This document shows positions 61,001 to 64,000 of a stretch of 64,000 nucleotides of DNA, in pieces. The stretch is from Metridium senile. Its lineage: Eukaryota; Cnidaria; Anthozoa; Actiniaria; Metridiidae. Positions within the stretch are counted from its first letter, which is position 1. Every line of letters starts with the position of its first letter. The stretch is taken from contig OX459100.1 of assembly GCA_949775045.1 (NCBI GenBank), positions 2,539,436-2,603,435 on the forward strand. Direction: 5' to 3'. A program made the position numbers and the translations under genes. The notes under the pieces were generated by a model, which was not told where the DNA came from, made no database searches, and saw nothing but the letters and a program-made list of their open reading frames with translations.

Positions 61001-64000
61001 CATTCATTTGTTAGCATTTGTATTTTCTATGGTTTGAGAATAAAATGGTCATACCATGGTTTTTCGTGGAATACCGTGCGAAATACCGTGTAATATCCCA
61101 CTCGTCACTTGTATTTTCATTGTATGCACACTTGCCTGAAGACTCTAGAACCGTAGGGACTACATGCATGTGACTCGTGGGATGTGCCACGGTATTCCAC
61201 TCGCAACCATTGTATAAATAGTACATACAAGACTCTAGAACCGTAGGGACTACATGCAAGTGACTCGTGGGATGTGCCACGGTATTCCACTCGCAACCAT
61301 TGTATAAATAGTACATACAAGACTTTAGAACCGTAGGGACTACATGCAAGTGACTCGTGGGATGTACGACGGTATTCCACTCCAAACCATTGTATAACTA
61401 GTACATACAAGACTCTAGAACCGTAGGGACTACATGCAAGTAACTCGTGGGATGTACGACGGTATTCCACTCCAAACCATTGTATAACTAGTACATACTA
61501 CAACGAATTAAGTATCTCTCTCATGAACTAACCAAACTTACTATGTACAAAAACACTAGCATATTACAACGCTTGCATTTAAAAAAGATGACAAACAAAC
61601 AATAATATTCAAACTATATTTGCATATAGTTCTTGTTATTCATTTACCTGATGATGTTGTCGAGATGACAACGAAACGTTTTCTTTTACAATTAGTTTTC
61701 TAAATTGTTTGTCAATAAGTACCTTTATCAAAAACAAACAATTCTTGTTCTATTTTTTAGGTGTTTGATATCCTACCACTATACAGCACCCTACGTCCAA
61801 TGGAGACACAAAAGCTTCAGTTCACGTTCTATGGTCATGCTAATCTAAGTGCTGATGCTGTGGCTAGATGCTCTGTTAATGGTGGCCCTGACTATGATAT
61901 TAGTCTTAAAGGAAGTGCCTCACTAGTACAGTATTTCTTTGATAAGAAGACTGTTGAATATGGAAAACAGGTATTGTCTTGTAGGCTCTTGGAAGACGAA
62001 ATCAGTTTATATCGAATCACATGTACTGTTAAAACTGATTGTTTGAAACAACTATTACTTTTTTGTTATAACCAAGGTGACCTACATTCTTTAAAATAAA
62101 AAATAAAAATAATTGACAACTTATTTATCTCCGTGCTCTATCGAGTTATAAAATATTCAGTTGTTAAAATCAATTAAATCGACGTTCCTTGCTTTATTGA
62201 GTTATAGAGAACGCTTCTCATCCAATCAGAGCGCGCAATTTATATAAAACATTTTATAATTATTTCTATAGCATGGCTTAACCTTTATTGTTTTTTTTTG
62301 CAGCTGTTTGACCAAGCTACAAGTGATGCGATCATTCTTCACAATACTGGAAAAGTTGGATTTGATTTCATTGTATTAAACATGAACACAGACGAAAAAG
62401 TGCAGCCTGGTTTACCCAATGTCTCACCATCGAAAGGACATATCACTGCATTTAGCAAACAAACAGTTACTATCAAATACTTGCCGGGGGTACCAATGAA
62501 GTTTGAAAAGCACTTCCAGGTATAACCATAATGTAACTTATCTATATAAATTGAAAAGCATTTCTAGTGGGAAATTCCCGTGGATTGGGAGGGACCTAAT
62601 GTCTCACCATCGAAAAGACATATCACTATATTTAGCAAACAAGTAGTTACTATCAAATACTTGCCGGGGGTACTTATGAAGTTTGAAAAGCACTTCCCGG
62701 TAACAATAATGTAACTTATCTATATAAAATGAAAAGCATATCTAGAGGAACATTCCCGGAGGTTTGGAGGGAGGGGATAGAAAAATTCAAAATGATCCCA
62801 AAAAGGAACCAGAGTCTTGTCCAAGTGGGAATGTTTACACATATGTTTTACCACCAAAAGGTGTCGTTTTATTTGTCATTCCAGTTGTTGTTCTTATATT
62901 GGGTACGCTAGTCACTATCGAGCTTCGTTTAATGTTCCAGGGGTATATTACGAGTCGCGAGGGTGCATTGTAACGTCATATACTACCAGTACCTATACCA
63001 GATTGATTAAACTTTTTACTTGGTAAAAATATAATCAGTGTCAATTGTTCTACTACCCTCAAGTACGTCTGAGTAAGTCTGGTCAAGAGAGAGAAAAAAC
63101 ATAAAGCATTCTATTACTGCAAGTAAAATGATGCAATCGTTAAAGTGTAAGGCCACATGTAACAAACGTATTTAATCGTAATTTGCGTAAATTCCTGCCC
63201 TTCCTTCTTTCAGGCCTACTCCGGCTCCTAAAATCGCCGTAATTTTAGGTGATTTTAGCAAAAAGCTCCTAAAAGCTAAGGCGATCTTAGGCGATTTTGA
63301 GCAATCTTGGGCGATCTTATGACTCGGAGTAGGCCTTTCTTTCCAATATATAATTCCAATATATAAACTCCAATGTTTCTTGTTTGGTAGATCCGTGTGG
63401 CCCATTTCGAACCAGACAAGATCACAATATCTGGAGAAGGGGTATTCCCTCGCATAATGTTTGATCTTCCTTTGGATAAAGATGATCAACGCTATACTAG
63501 TTTGGTGGAACAGGCTAGAGAAAACATATCTAAACAAGACAGGCCAATTGACGACGTACCTTTTAGGGCTGTTGCTAATGTAAGTCGTAGTTTGTAAAAC
63601 GTTTTAAGAACTCTGTAACGGTTGATCAAAATTAATGTCAACATAACAGTTTTTGTTGTCATTATGTTGGTGTCATTGAATGAATGGATGGATGATTGAT
63701 AAATGAAAGAATGGATGGATTGATGAATCAGTGAATAGGTGGAATGAAGAATGGATGAATGAATTAATTAATAAGTGGATGGATTGATGAATGAATGAAT
63801 AAGTCGATGGATTGATGAATGAATGAATCTGTATCTGGCTAGAAGATATAGACGTTGAAAATTGATTTATTTTATTCTAACCACCTTCATGTTTACCATC
63901 ATTGGAATGGTCATCTAATCTTATTTGGTTTCTATGTTAGGCTGTTGGTGATATTGAGCTTCATATGGAAGTAGAGAGGTTGATTGTCGAACAGCATGCA
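33677..64000 (+). CDS. HYDIN: HYDIN, axonemal central-pair protein, N-terminal 1,496 codons (gene-level entry)
   Basis: Thirty-four exons with GT-AG borders join into one 4,488-nt frame in which every split codon closes. The start region (KSKVVLPRNPKLVR, then PSAYMAEMQLTTEERF and IIELLDMSEQTLQK) and a succession of ASH/MSP-like immunoglobulin-fold repeats (for example FQPFPSDIVFQNFEPFQKY, ILDFPDEINFGSAPVK, LDIGSVFVNSEHSYEVILAN, DFGCILNDTEVTKIVNVTNH) follow vertebrate HYDIN block by block. HYDIN is a ~5,000-residue component of the central pair of motile cilia; loss causes stiff cilia and hydrocephalus in mammals. About 30 per cent of the protein is in the window; the rest lies to the right. 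Introns are swollen by repeats, notably introns 8 and 14. No stop, frameshift or lost exon is seen, so the gene appears functional. Confidence 0.95.
34576..34701 (+). CDS. HYDIN: HYDIN exon 2 (residues 50-91)
   Basis: Acceptor TTTCTAG; encodes the conserved PSAYMAEMQLTTEERF and LLDMSEQTLQK. Donor AAG|GTGAGT, phase 0. Confidence 0.9.
35655..35774 (+). CDS. HYDIN: HYDIN exon 3 (residues 92-131)
   Basis: First half of the first ASH repeat (IFQPFPSDIVFQNFEPFQKY...LRNNDK). Donor AAG|GTAAAT, phase 0. Confidence 0.9.
35787..36107. mobile_element. Nested palindromic element in HYDIN intron 3
   Basis: Inner arms (35790-35925) pair GACTGATCC(T)GAGGGAAAC... with the complement around a short CGGCC loop. 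TTGTTATATAGCTAATCATTTT at the right of the inner palindrome pairs with its complement at 36083-36107. Probably two nested foldback elements. Confidence 0.7.
36904..37038 (+). CDS. HYDIN: HYDIN exon 4 (residues 132-176)
   Basis: Second half of the first ASH repeat (ARLVKVTQTDSPYF, VGHKVAPGMDTTF, LFTPDEKK). Phase 0 at both ends. Confidence 0.9.
37236..37520. repeat. GGATCC-rich minisatellite, HYDIN intron 4
   Basis: Fifteen GGATCC palindromes in about 285 bp, in degenerate units such as ACAGGATCCTG and TAGGATCCTGA. The 65-codon frame inside is a by-product. Confidence 0.9.
37831..38043. mobile_element. 213-bp MITE with TSD TATGAA, HYDIN intron 4
   Basis: ACAGGTTCCCATTTAAATCT and complement form the ends; arms continue through TTAGCACACA and GATCAACCAATCAGAG. 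TATGAA flanks at 37825-37830 and 38044-38049. Confidence 0.9.
38170..38295 (+). CDS. HYDIN: HYDIN exon 5 (residues 177-218)
   Basis: CITEREKFLVPVRATGARAI closes repeat 1; ILDFPDEINFGSAPVK opens repeat 2. Donor AAG|GTAAGA. Confidence 0.9.
38812..39010 (+). CDS. HYDIN: HYDIN exon 6 (residues 219-285)
   Basis: Body of ASH repeat 2 (LLIRNIGNKEARF, DIGESCQIHVEFNAQQTGD, LHYDTG). Ends one base into a glycine codon, phase 1. Confidence 0.9.
39345..39453 (+). CDS. HYDIN: HYDIN exon 7 (residues 285-321)
   Basis: EDIYIALHGAAVDYNVRLDK; the last codon (AG|G, arginine) is split with exon 8, phase 2. The LINE at 39500 sits 50 bp downstream of the donor. Confidence 0.9.
39500..41062 (+). mobile_element. 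5'-truncated CR1/L2-type LINE in HYDIN intron 7
   Basis: One RT frame (39504-40970), a 3' UTR with GGCGCATTGAGA and GCGCCATATAAA, and an (ATT)n tail at 41041-41060. This tail design is typical of CR1/L2-clade elements. Same strand as the host gene. Confidence 0.85.
39504..40970 (+). CDS. LINE reverse transcriptase (endonuclease domain missing)
   Basis: 488 codons. About 30 residues in, RPLANIQFISKVIQ starts the RT fingers; then LLDISAAFDTLDHVILLSRL (motif A), HHGVPQGSILGPLLFTLYM (motif B), MLYADDTQIYI (the catalytic YADD), and the thumb LGVLMDKTLSFNDHI. A conserved C-terminus follows (AARIITGQRRNEHITP, LKQLHWLPV, ARSFSFAAPSLWNSLP). The catalytic core looks complete and the frame is undamaged, but the 5' endonuclease part is gone, so this copy cannot move by itself. 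Little decay implies a fairly young insertion. Confidence 0.9.
   Translation: MHSVSYKVLTALLQSNSYKVLTALKMSQIRPKLKKQDLNHDSLTSYRPLANIQFISKVIQKSASAQVHDYLNTNNLYPSLQSAYRKYHSTETALIKVTNDILRTLDNNGEVILVLLDISAAFDTLDHVILLSRLNTYFNFKASIIDWLTSYLSDRTQCVTLGDTTSQPHTIHHGVPQGSILGPLLFTLYMAPLQDVIRSHNLKCMLYADDTQIYITINNHADATVSILQLQSCVNDVFAWNLKNMLKTNADKTEVLHFASRFNKHPTSLKTTTLANSTIDVKPTAKNLGVLMDKTLSFNDHINQICKKTYCAIRSIGRIRKYVPKGALNMLINSLVISRLDFCNSLLYGLPKYQTDKLQRIQNTAARIITGQRRNEHITPILKQLHWLPVQARSKFKLLLITYKILNGQSADYLKSTIKPYCPKRNLRSQNRSLLTVPDVKTNYHGARSFSFAAPSLWNSLPDDIKNAKSLSSFKCKLKSFLFSQYFV
41381..41473 (+). CDS. HYDIN: HYDIN exon 8 (residues 321-352)
   Basis: TVTITNRSDIMVHFKWTKFA, then a charged REEEQQKER helix shared with exon 9. 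Phase 2 donor at GTAGAC, followed within 20 bp by the 66-bp minisatellite. Confidence 0.9.
41490..44563. repeat. 66-bp minisatellite, about 46 copies, HYDIN intron 8
   Basis: Unit CATACATGTATGTGGACTCT... to ...GACCTCCTACCAG. Each unit carries the 12-bp palindrome CATACATGTATG. Because 66 is a multiple of three, the minus strand stays open for up to 201 codons as a 22-residue repeat (MLVGGHIVIGFICSTKESPH), which is not evidence of a gene. Variants such as TTAGTTAGTTGAGC recur every ~7 units, giving a higher-order period near 465 bp. Confidence 0.95.
44919..45056. mobile_element. 138-bp palindromic MITE, HYDIN intron 8
   Basis: Ends GGGGCCGGTTGTAC(A/G)AAGGGTG inverted; inner arms repeat TATCCACCGGATAA and TTATCC words. 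Nearly the whole element folds on itself. Confidence 0.85.
45199..45325 (+). CDS. HYDIN: HYDIN exon 9 (residues 352-394)
   Basis: Charged coil FYVDLRRQEETERD then DECLSDVSIRDQVAIVSRKY. Donor AAG|GTATAT, phase 0. Confidence 0.9.
45982..46038 (+). CDS. HYDIN: HYDIN exon 10 (residues 395-413)
   Basis: A 57-bp exon, VLSDDNLLFEDDVISVEPV, with acceptor ATCAAAG and donor GTG|GTATGT. Matches the equivalent short stretch of vertebrate HYDIN. Confidence 0.85.
46509..46576 (+). CDS. HYDIN: HYDIN exon 11 (residues 414-436)
   Basis: EGEIWPNSQAEISIIFKPQE, a conserved ASH signature; ends in a split serine codon, phase 2. Confidence 0.9.
46851..47001 (+). CDS. HYDIN: HYDIN exon 12 (residues 436-486)
   Basis: TLYCDVSGRESRLPLRVRGE then LDIGSVFVNSEHSYE. 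Donor GAG|GTGAGT, phase 0. Confidence 0.9.
47284..47540. mobile_element. Inverted-repeat element, HYDIN intron 12
   Basis: TGCTAAAACGGCTGAGTATA and GATACACCTCACTATA at the left pair with the complement at 47507-47540. The interior is full of AACTCACTATA-type words. Confidence 0.8.
47650..47781 (+). CDS. HYDIN: HYDIN exon 13 (residues 487-530)
   Basis: VILANKGDIDAVYCQIP to GIVVPGSYQSIK, the middle of an ASH repeat. Phase 0. Confidence 0.9.
48001..48075 (+). mobile_element. tRNA-like SINE head, HYDIN intron 13
   Basis: GTAGTGTGCTGTATTGGTAACACGT, then CAGACTGGAAAGCCGAA and a decayed B-box-like GTGGGGCTCAA. Too degenerate for a working tRNA. Confidence 0.4.
48417..48508 (+). CDS. HYDIN: HYDIN exon 14 (residues 531-561)
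   Basis: ICFCSPVLGDFQEEFLFAIE to KLRLCV; split serine codon, phase 2. Intron 14 holds the CAT-rich 94-bp array. Confidence 0.9.
48555..50760. repeat. 94-bp CAT-rich satellite, about 23 copies, HYDIN intron 14
   Basis: Units of mostly 94 bp (CATCATCATAATCATCATTG ... ACGATCATTATTCATCGTCA, then TCATAAACGC), with internal deletions to about 79-88 bp in the middle of the array. CAT triplets make all frames partly open; the many His/Ile/Met-rich ORFs are artefacts. Confidence 0.95.
50761..51055. repeat. CAT/ATC-rich degenerate tract
   Basis: Degenerate continuation of the array without the 94-bp period, reaching almost to the exon 15 acceptor. Confidence 0.8.
51111..51178 (+). CDS. HYDIN: HYDIN exon 15 (residues 561-584)
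   Basis: GSVIGPTFHFDIPKLKFGTI; ends in a split glycine codon (G|GT), phase 1. Confidence 0.9.
51190..51546. repeat. CAT-rich tract and C run, HYDIN intron 15
   Basis: ATC triplets from about 51190, dense at 51440-51520, then a C run at 51530-51543. Confidence 0.85.
51547..51721 (-). mobile_element. Fragment of pogo/Tigger-like element
   Basis: ACGGCCACCCACTTAAT and several (A/T)ACGGCCAC words, ending with the complement of TACAGTGGAACCCCGTTAAT, a well-known end of pogo-related elements. Only one end is seen. Confidence 0.55.
51799..52031 (+). CDS. HYDIN: HYDIN exon 16 (residues 584-661)
   Basis: FVNTHNFKIKNTSLIPMTF, a polar loop (DEDNDHTES), then FDITPCRGTIQPQDEMAV. Donor ACG|GTAAAC, phase 0. 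Confidence 0.9.
52238..52462. mobile_element. 225-bp MITE, CA(T/G)TGCGTCC ends, HYDIN intron 16
   Basis: CATTGCGTCCACACGAACCA and complement, arms of about 55 bp including CAAATTATTCAATC. The end CAGTGCG is shared with the element at 57678, so they may use the same transposase. Confidence 0.85.
52568..52668 (+). CDS. HYDIN: HYDIN exon 17 (residues 662-695)
   Basis: IDFVSTTVKKYEMSLVADIE to LSLPINA; split lysine codon (AA|G), phase 2. Confidence 0.9.
52760..53330. repeat. ~65-bp minisatellite, about 9 copies, HYDIN intron 17
   Basis: Units GTATGGACAAAATTCATTTC...TTGATCAACC...AATAGGT, alternating 62-66 bp because some carry TCTATTTGACC and others TCTTGGATTGACC. Confidence 0.9.
53431..53566 (+). 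CDS. HYDIN: HYDIN exon 18 (residues 695-740)
   Basis: CVVPAITLHSPILNYGRCFL then YELPIVLVNDSDLPAKYELL, a repeat boundary. Donor CAG|GTAAGA. Confidence 0.9.
53640..53885. mobile_element. Inverted-repeat MITE, HYDIN intron 18
   Basis: TAATATAATGAAAGTTGTAA...GTTGACTTAACTTTACTGA pairs with its complement around GGGCTAAAGCTCGAAAC; the right flank GTCGGTGTTTGATATAAACG (complement strand) recurs at 9110. Half copy at 9078-9165. Confidence 0.85.
53909..53956 (+). CDS. HYDIN: HYDIN exon 19 (residues 741-756)
   Basis: A 48-bp exon, IVDDQTQILYSSSEPR; acceptor TCTTTCAG, donor AGG|GTAAGG; symmetric phase 0, so skippable without frameshift. Confidence 0.85.
54500..54616 (+). CDS. HYDIN: HYDIN exon 20 (residues 757-795)
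   Basis: GVIQAKSVKQVPLQITAEFL to YLMIFGSADQPL, an ASH second half. Phase 0. Confidence 0.9.
54640..55078. repeat. ATC/CAT-rich tract, HYDIN intron 20
   Basis: Two blocks (54640-54835 and 54890-55078) of ATC triplets, the second almost pure. It stops 20 bp before exon 21. Confidence 0.9.
55098..55250 (+). CDS. HYDIN: HYDIN exon 21 (residues 796-846)
   Basis: PIQIHCVGEGPVVHVTPTHI then IDYGTIPVLSKITKIVKLSN. Donor ATG|GTAATG. Confidence 0.9.
55450..55553 (+). CDS. HYDIN: HYDIN exon 22 (residues 847-881)
   Basis: VRPRSLFSVHPSQGVIEPED; split lysine codon, phase 2. Confidence 0.9.
55641..55800 (+). mobile_element. tRNA-derived SINE, HYDIN intron 22
   Basis: GGTGTGCTGGTCTACCGCAC (A-box region) and GATCGAGACCC (B-box region) head a body with ACGAGGGTTTTTCTCCGG and TTTTCCTCCCTCCGC. 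The body motif reappears in reverse at 59370-59440. Confidence 0.6.
56123..56396 (+). CDS. HYDIN: HYDIN exon 23 (residues 881-972)
   Basis: The largest exon here. Carries LLAYGSGTTIVSDPPMAPSI, LTNKGRRPQQIYW and a basic tail (KTKKRNDYNPDD). Donor CAG|GTATGT. Confidence 0.9.
56431..56540 (+). mobile_element. tRNA-derived SINE fragment, HYDIN intron 23
   Basis: A clear B box (GGTTCGATTCCCGGG) follows CTGGCCTTTCACAACTGTGA; then TGTTGTTCTCTCTCATGCTC, shared with the SINE at 59370-59500. The A-box side is decayed. Confidence 0.6.
56545..56925. repeat. ~80-bp tandem repeat, HYDIN intron 23
   Basis: TTTCGTTTCTCTATTTATTT recurs at about 56565, 56649, 56729 and 56809. Pyrimidine-rich on the coding strand; the long Phe/Ser-rich frames are artefacts. 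Confidence 0.9.
56927..57039 (+). CDS. HYDIN: HYDIN exon 24 (residues 973-1010)
   Basis: A proline-rich linker (GIQPPPVPAQPAF) then LTPDRIVLQPGESREVTLRG; split glutamine codon, phase 2. Confidence 0.9.
57143..57293 (+). CDS. HYDIN: HYDIN exon 25 (residues 1010-1060)
   Basis: AQNVKERMICHAIIGNNTGK, then FINPLLEFSEREVNFCVMK. Donor AAG|GTATGG. Confidence 0.9.
57345..57985. mobile_element. Degenerate relative of the 27101 MITE, split by a nested element
   Basis: GTTGATCTGAGACCGACAGGAAT, GTTAATGCTTACTTCTGCAAT and GTTATTTGTTATA correspond in order to 27152-27250; AAAACAATGCATTT resumes after the nested element. Confidence 0.65.
57678..57929. mobile_element. 252-bp TA-flanked MITE, CAGTGCGACTAC ends
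   Basis: Ends CAGTGCGACTAC...GGGGCCACCAAAACA and complement, between TA dinucleotides (57676-57677 and 57930-57931). The related site at 27261-27283 reads GATTAAAACAATGCATTT uninterrupted, which fits a TA-target insertion. Confidence 0.85.
58187..58342 (+). CDS. HYDIN: HYDIN exon 26 (residues 1061-1112)
   Basis: YPKSKLEQETKQVVMTNVSS, then LMVKLKTYVPFQLLVEDQRW. Phase 0. Confidence 0.9.
58430..58630. repeat. ATC/ATA-rich simple repeat, HYDIN intron 26
   Basis: Degenerate ATC and ATA triplets with no fixed longer period. Confidence 0.8.
58737..58865 (+). CDS. HYDIN: HYDIN exon 27 (residues 1113-1155)
   Basis: MPVLIQFDPAYKDDSDTRIA matches the FDPSY...D motif of vertebrate HYDIN. Donor ATG|GTACGA. 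Confidence 0.9.
58952..59226. mobile_element. MITE with CCTTACCGTGGCCACC ends, third copy
   Basis: Same family as 27432 and 31735 but with the interior inverted. The left end reads GTGCACCTTACCG. It lies in HYDIN intron 27, unlinked to the duplication. Confidence 0.85.
59370..59500 (-). mobile_element. tRNA-derived SINE, HYDIN intron 27
   Basis: On the minus strand GGTGGCCTAGCGGTAAAGGC is a good A box, followed by CACTGGCCTTTCACCACTTG, TGTTGTTCTCTCGTGCC and a TCCGCTCTTCCTCCCTCC body. Confidence 0.65.
59550..59609 (+). CDS. HYDIN: HYDIN exon 28 (residues 1156-1175)
   Basis: A 60-bp exon, DFVKLKGEVFFPNLTFETTD; phase 0 both ends. Confidence 0.9.
60071..60209 (+). CDS. HYDIN: HYDIN exon 29 (residues 1176-1222)
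   Basis: VDFGCILNDTEVTKIVNVTN to KYQWCFVDSN, then an acidic DDKEEDE; split glycine codon, phase 1. One of the best-conserved blocks. Confidence 0.9.
60210..60756. other. HYDIN intron 29, no clear element
   Basis: A GATGATGATGG-rich patch at 60290-60400, then a stretch with GTTGCAACGGCATTGCGAGA and complementary GTTGC words that may be a decayed inverted-repeat element. Confidence 0.4.
60757..60905 (+). CDS. HYDIN: HYDIN exon 30 (residues 1222-1271)
   Basis: A low-complexity Ser/Gly/Asp linker (NDEKSEDNASSTGSSKQGS) before DPLFNIGIDE. Variable linker, not an ASH fold. Confidence 0.85.
61141..61500. repeat. 90-bp tandem repeat, four copies, HYDIN intron 30
   Basis: GACTCTAGAACCGTAGGGAC starts at 61141, 61231, 61321 (one change) and 61411. 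Units 3 and 4 share GTACGACGG; units 1 and 2 share GTGCCACGG. Being a multiple of three, it leaves long minus-strand frames. Confidence 0.95.
61761..61970 (+). CDS. HYDIN: HYDIN exon 31 (residues 1272-1341)
   Basis: VFDILPLYSTLRPMETQKLQ, YGHANLSADAVARCSVNGGP, FFDKKTVEYGKQ. Donor CAG|GTATTG. Confidence 0.9.
62304..62519 (+). CDS. HYDIN: HYDIN exon 32 (residues 1342-1413)
   Basis: LFDQATSDAIILHNTGKVGF, then LPNVSPSKGHITAFSKQTVT. Its 3' half is duplicated just downstream at 62598-62700. Confidence 0.9.
62598..62700 (+). pseudogene. HYDIN: Duplicated 3' half of HYDIN exon 32
   Basis: CTAATGTCTCACCATCGAAA to GAAAAGCACTTCCCGGTAAC repeats the exon 32 end with about nine differences, and the following intron bases (TAATGTAACTTATCTATATA) are copied too. 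The frame is still open (PNVSPSKRHITIFSKQVVT) and a GT remains at the donor, but I find no convincing acceptor before it. Confidence 0.85.
63211..63336. mobile_element. 126-bp inverted-repeat element, HYDIN intron 32
   Basis: AGGCCTACTCCGG and its complement bracket repeated GGCGAT(C/T)TTAGG words; nearly palindromic overall. Confidence 0.7.
63391..63579 (+). CDS. HYDIN: HYDIN exon 33 (residues 1414-1476)
   Basis: IRVAHFEPDKITISGEGVFP, MFDLPLDKDDQRY, then a charged helix. Donor AAT|GTAAGT. Confidence 0.9.
63675..63830. repeat. TGAATGGATGGA-type simple repeat, HYDIN intron 33
   Basis: Degenerate 4-bp (GAAT/GATG) repeats ending about 110 bp before exon 34. Confidence 0.85.
63941..64000 (+). 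CDS. HYDIN: HYDIN exon 34, partial (residues 1477 on)
   Basis: Acceptor TATGTTAG; AVGDIELHMEVERLIVEQHA, open at the window edge. Confidence 0.85.

Noticed and set aside
61011..61470. Repeat-containing minus ORFs of 117-124 codons
   Set aside because: Created by the 90-bp tandem repeat inside HYDIN intron 30.

Overview
The window looks like nuclear DNA of an anthozoan cnidarian (stony coral or sea anemone). It is AT-rich and spliced, and dense with microsatellites, minisatellites and short inverted-repeat transposons. Three gene types point the same way: TPR and TPR/CHAT proteins of the kind greatly expanded in corals and anemones; two type II membrane proteins with collagen, Ig and fibrinogen domains, the cnidarian ficolin-like (CniFL) architecture; and a long ciliary gene, HYDIN. 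All of this is inferred by reading translations; no database search was made.

Layout. 1-1617 (minus): 5' part of a tetratricopeptide-repeat gene that leaves the window on the left. 1618-19099: mostly gene-free and built of mobile and repeated DNA. It holds a TA-flanked DNA transposon (3439-5338) with a LINE inside it, a LINE fragment with an R2-like endonuclease, a 1.1-1.2 kb tandem repeat (9344-13620) with another LINE inside, and a 2.07 kb element with 6-bp target duplications (13745-15818). 19100-21820 (minus): the last two exons of a CHAT-protease gene whose TPR exons are not seen. 22180-33082 (plus): a tandem segmental duplication carrying two CniFL genes. The right copy (29130-31274) is intact and intronless. 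The left copy is broken by a 2.3 kb replacement that holds three compact intronless ORFs: a PC4-like protein, a small C2H2 protein and an acidic protein. 33585-64000 (plus): HYDIN, with 34 exons resolved. They join into one 4,488-nt frame (1,496 codons) without a phase conflict and continue off the right edge.

How the genes relate. They do not form a pathway. HYDIN is a structural protein of the central apparatus of motile cilia. CniFL proteins are presumed surface pattern-recognition lectins, and CHAT/TPR proteins are often placed in innate immunity or cell-death signalling, so the left half may be an immunity-gene neighbourhood, which is inference.

The most unusual items are: the three-ORF cassette with palindromic TAATCCGATTA sites and an 18-bp perfect hairpin at its right boundary; a transposon group with GAGGG termini, 6-bp target duplications and degenerate GCGKGAT repeats; several nested insertions that can be proved from paralogous empty sites inside the window; and a duplicated piece of a HYDIN coding exon.
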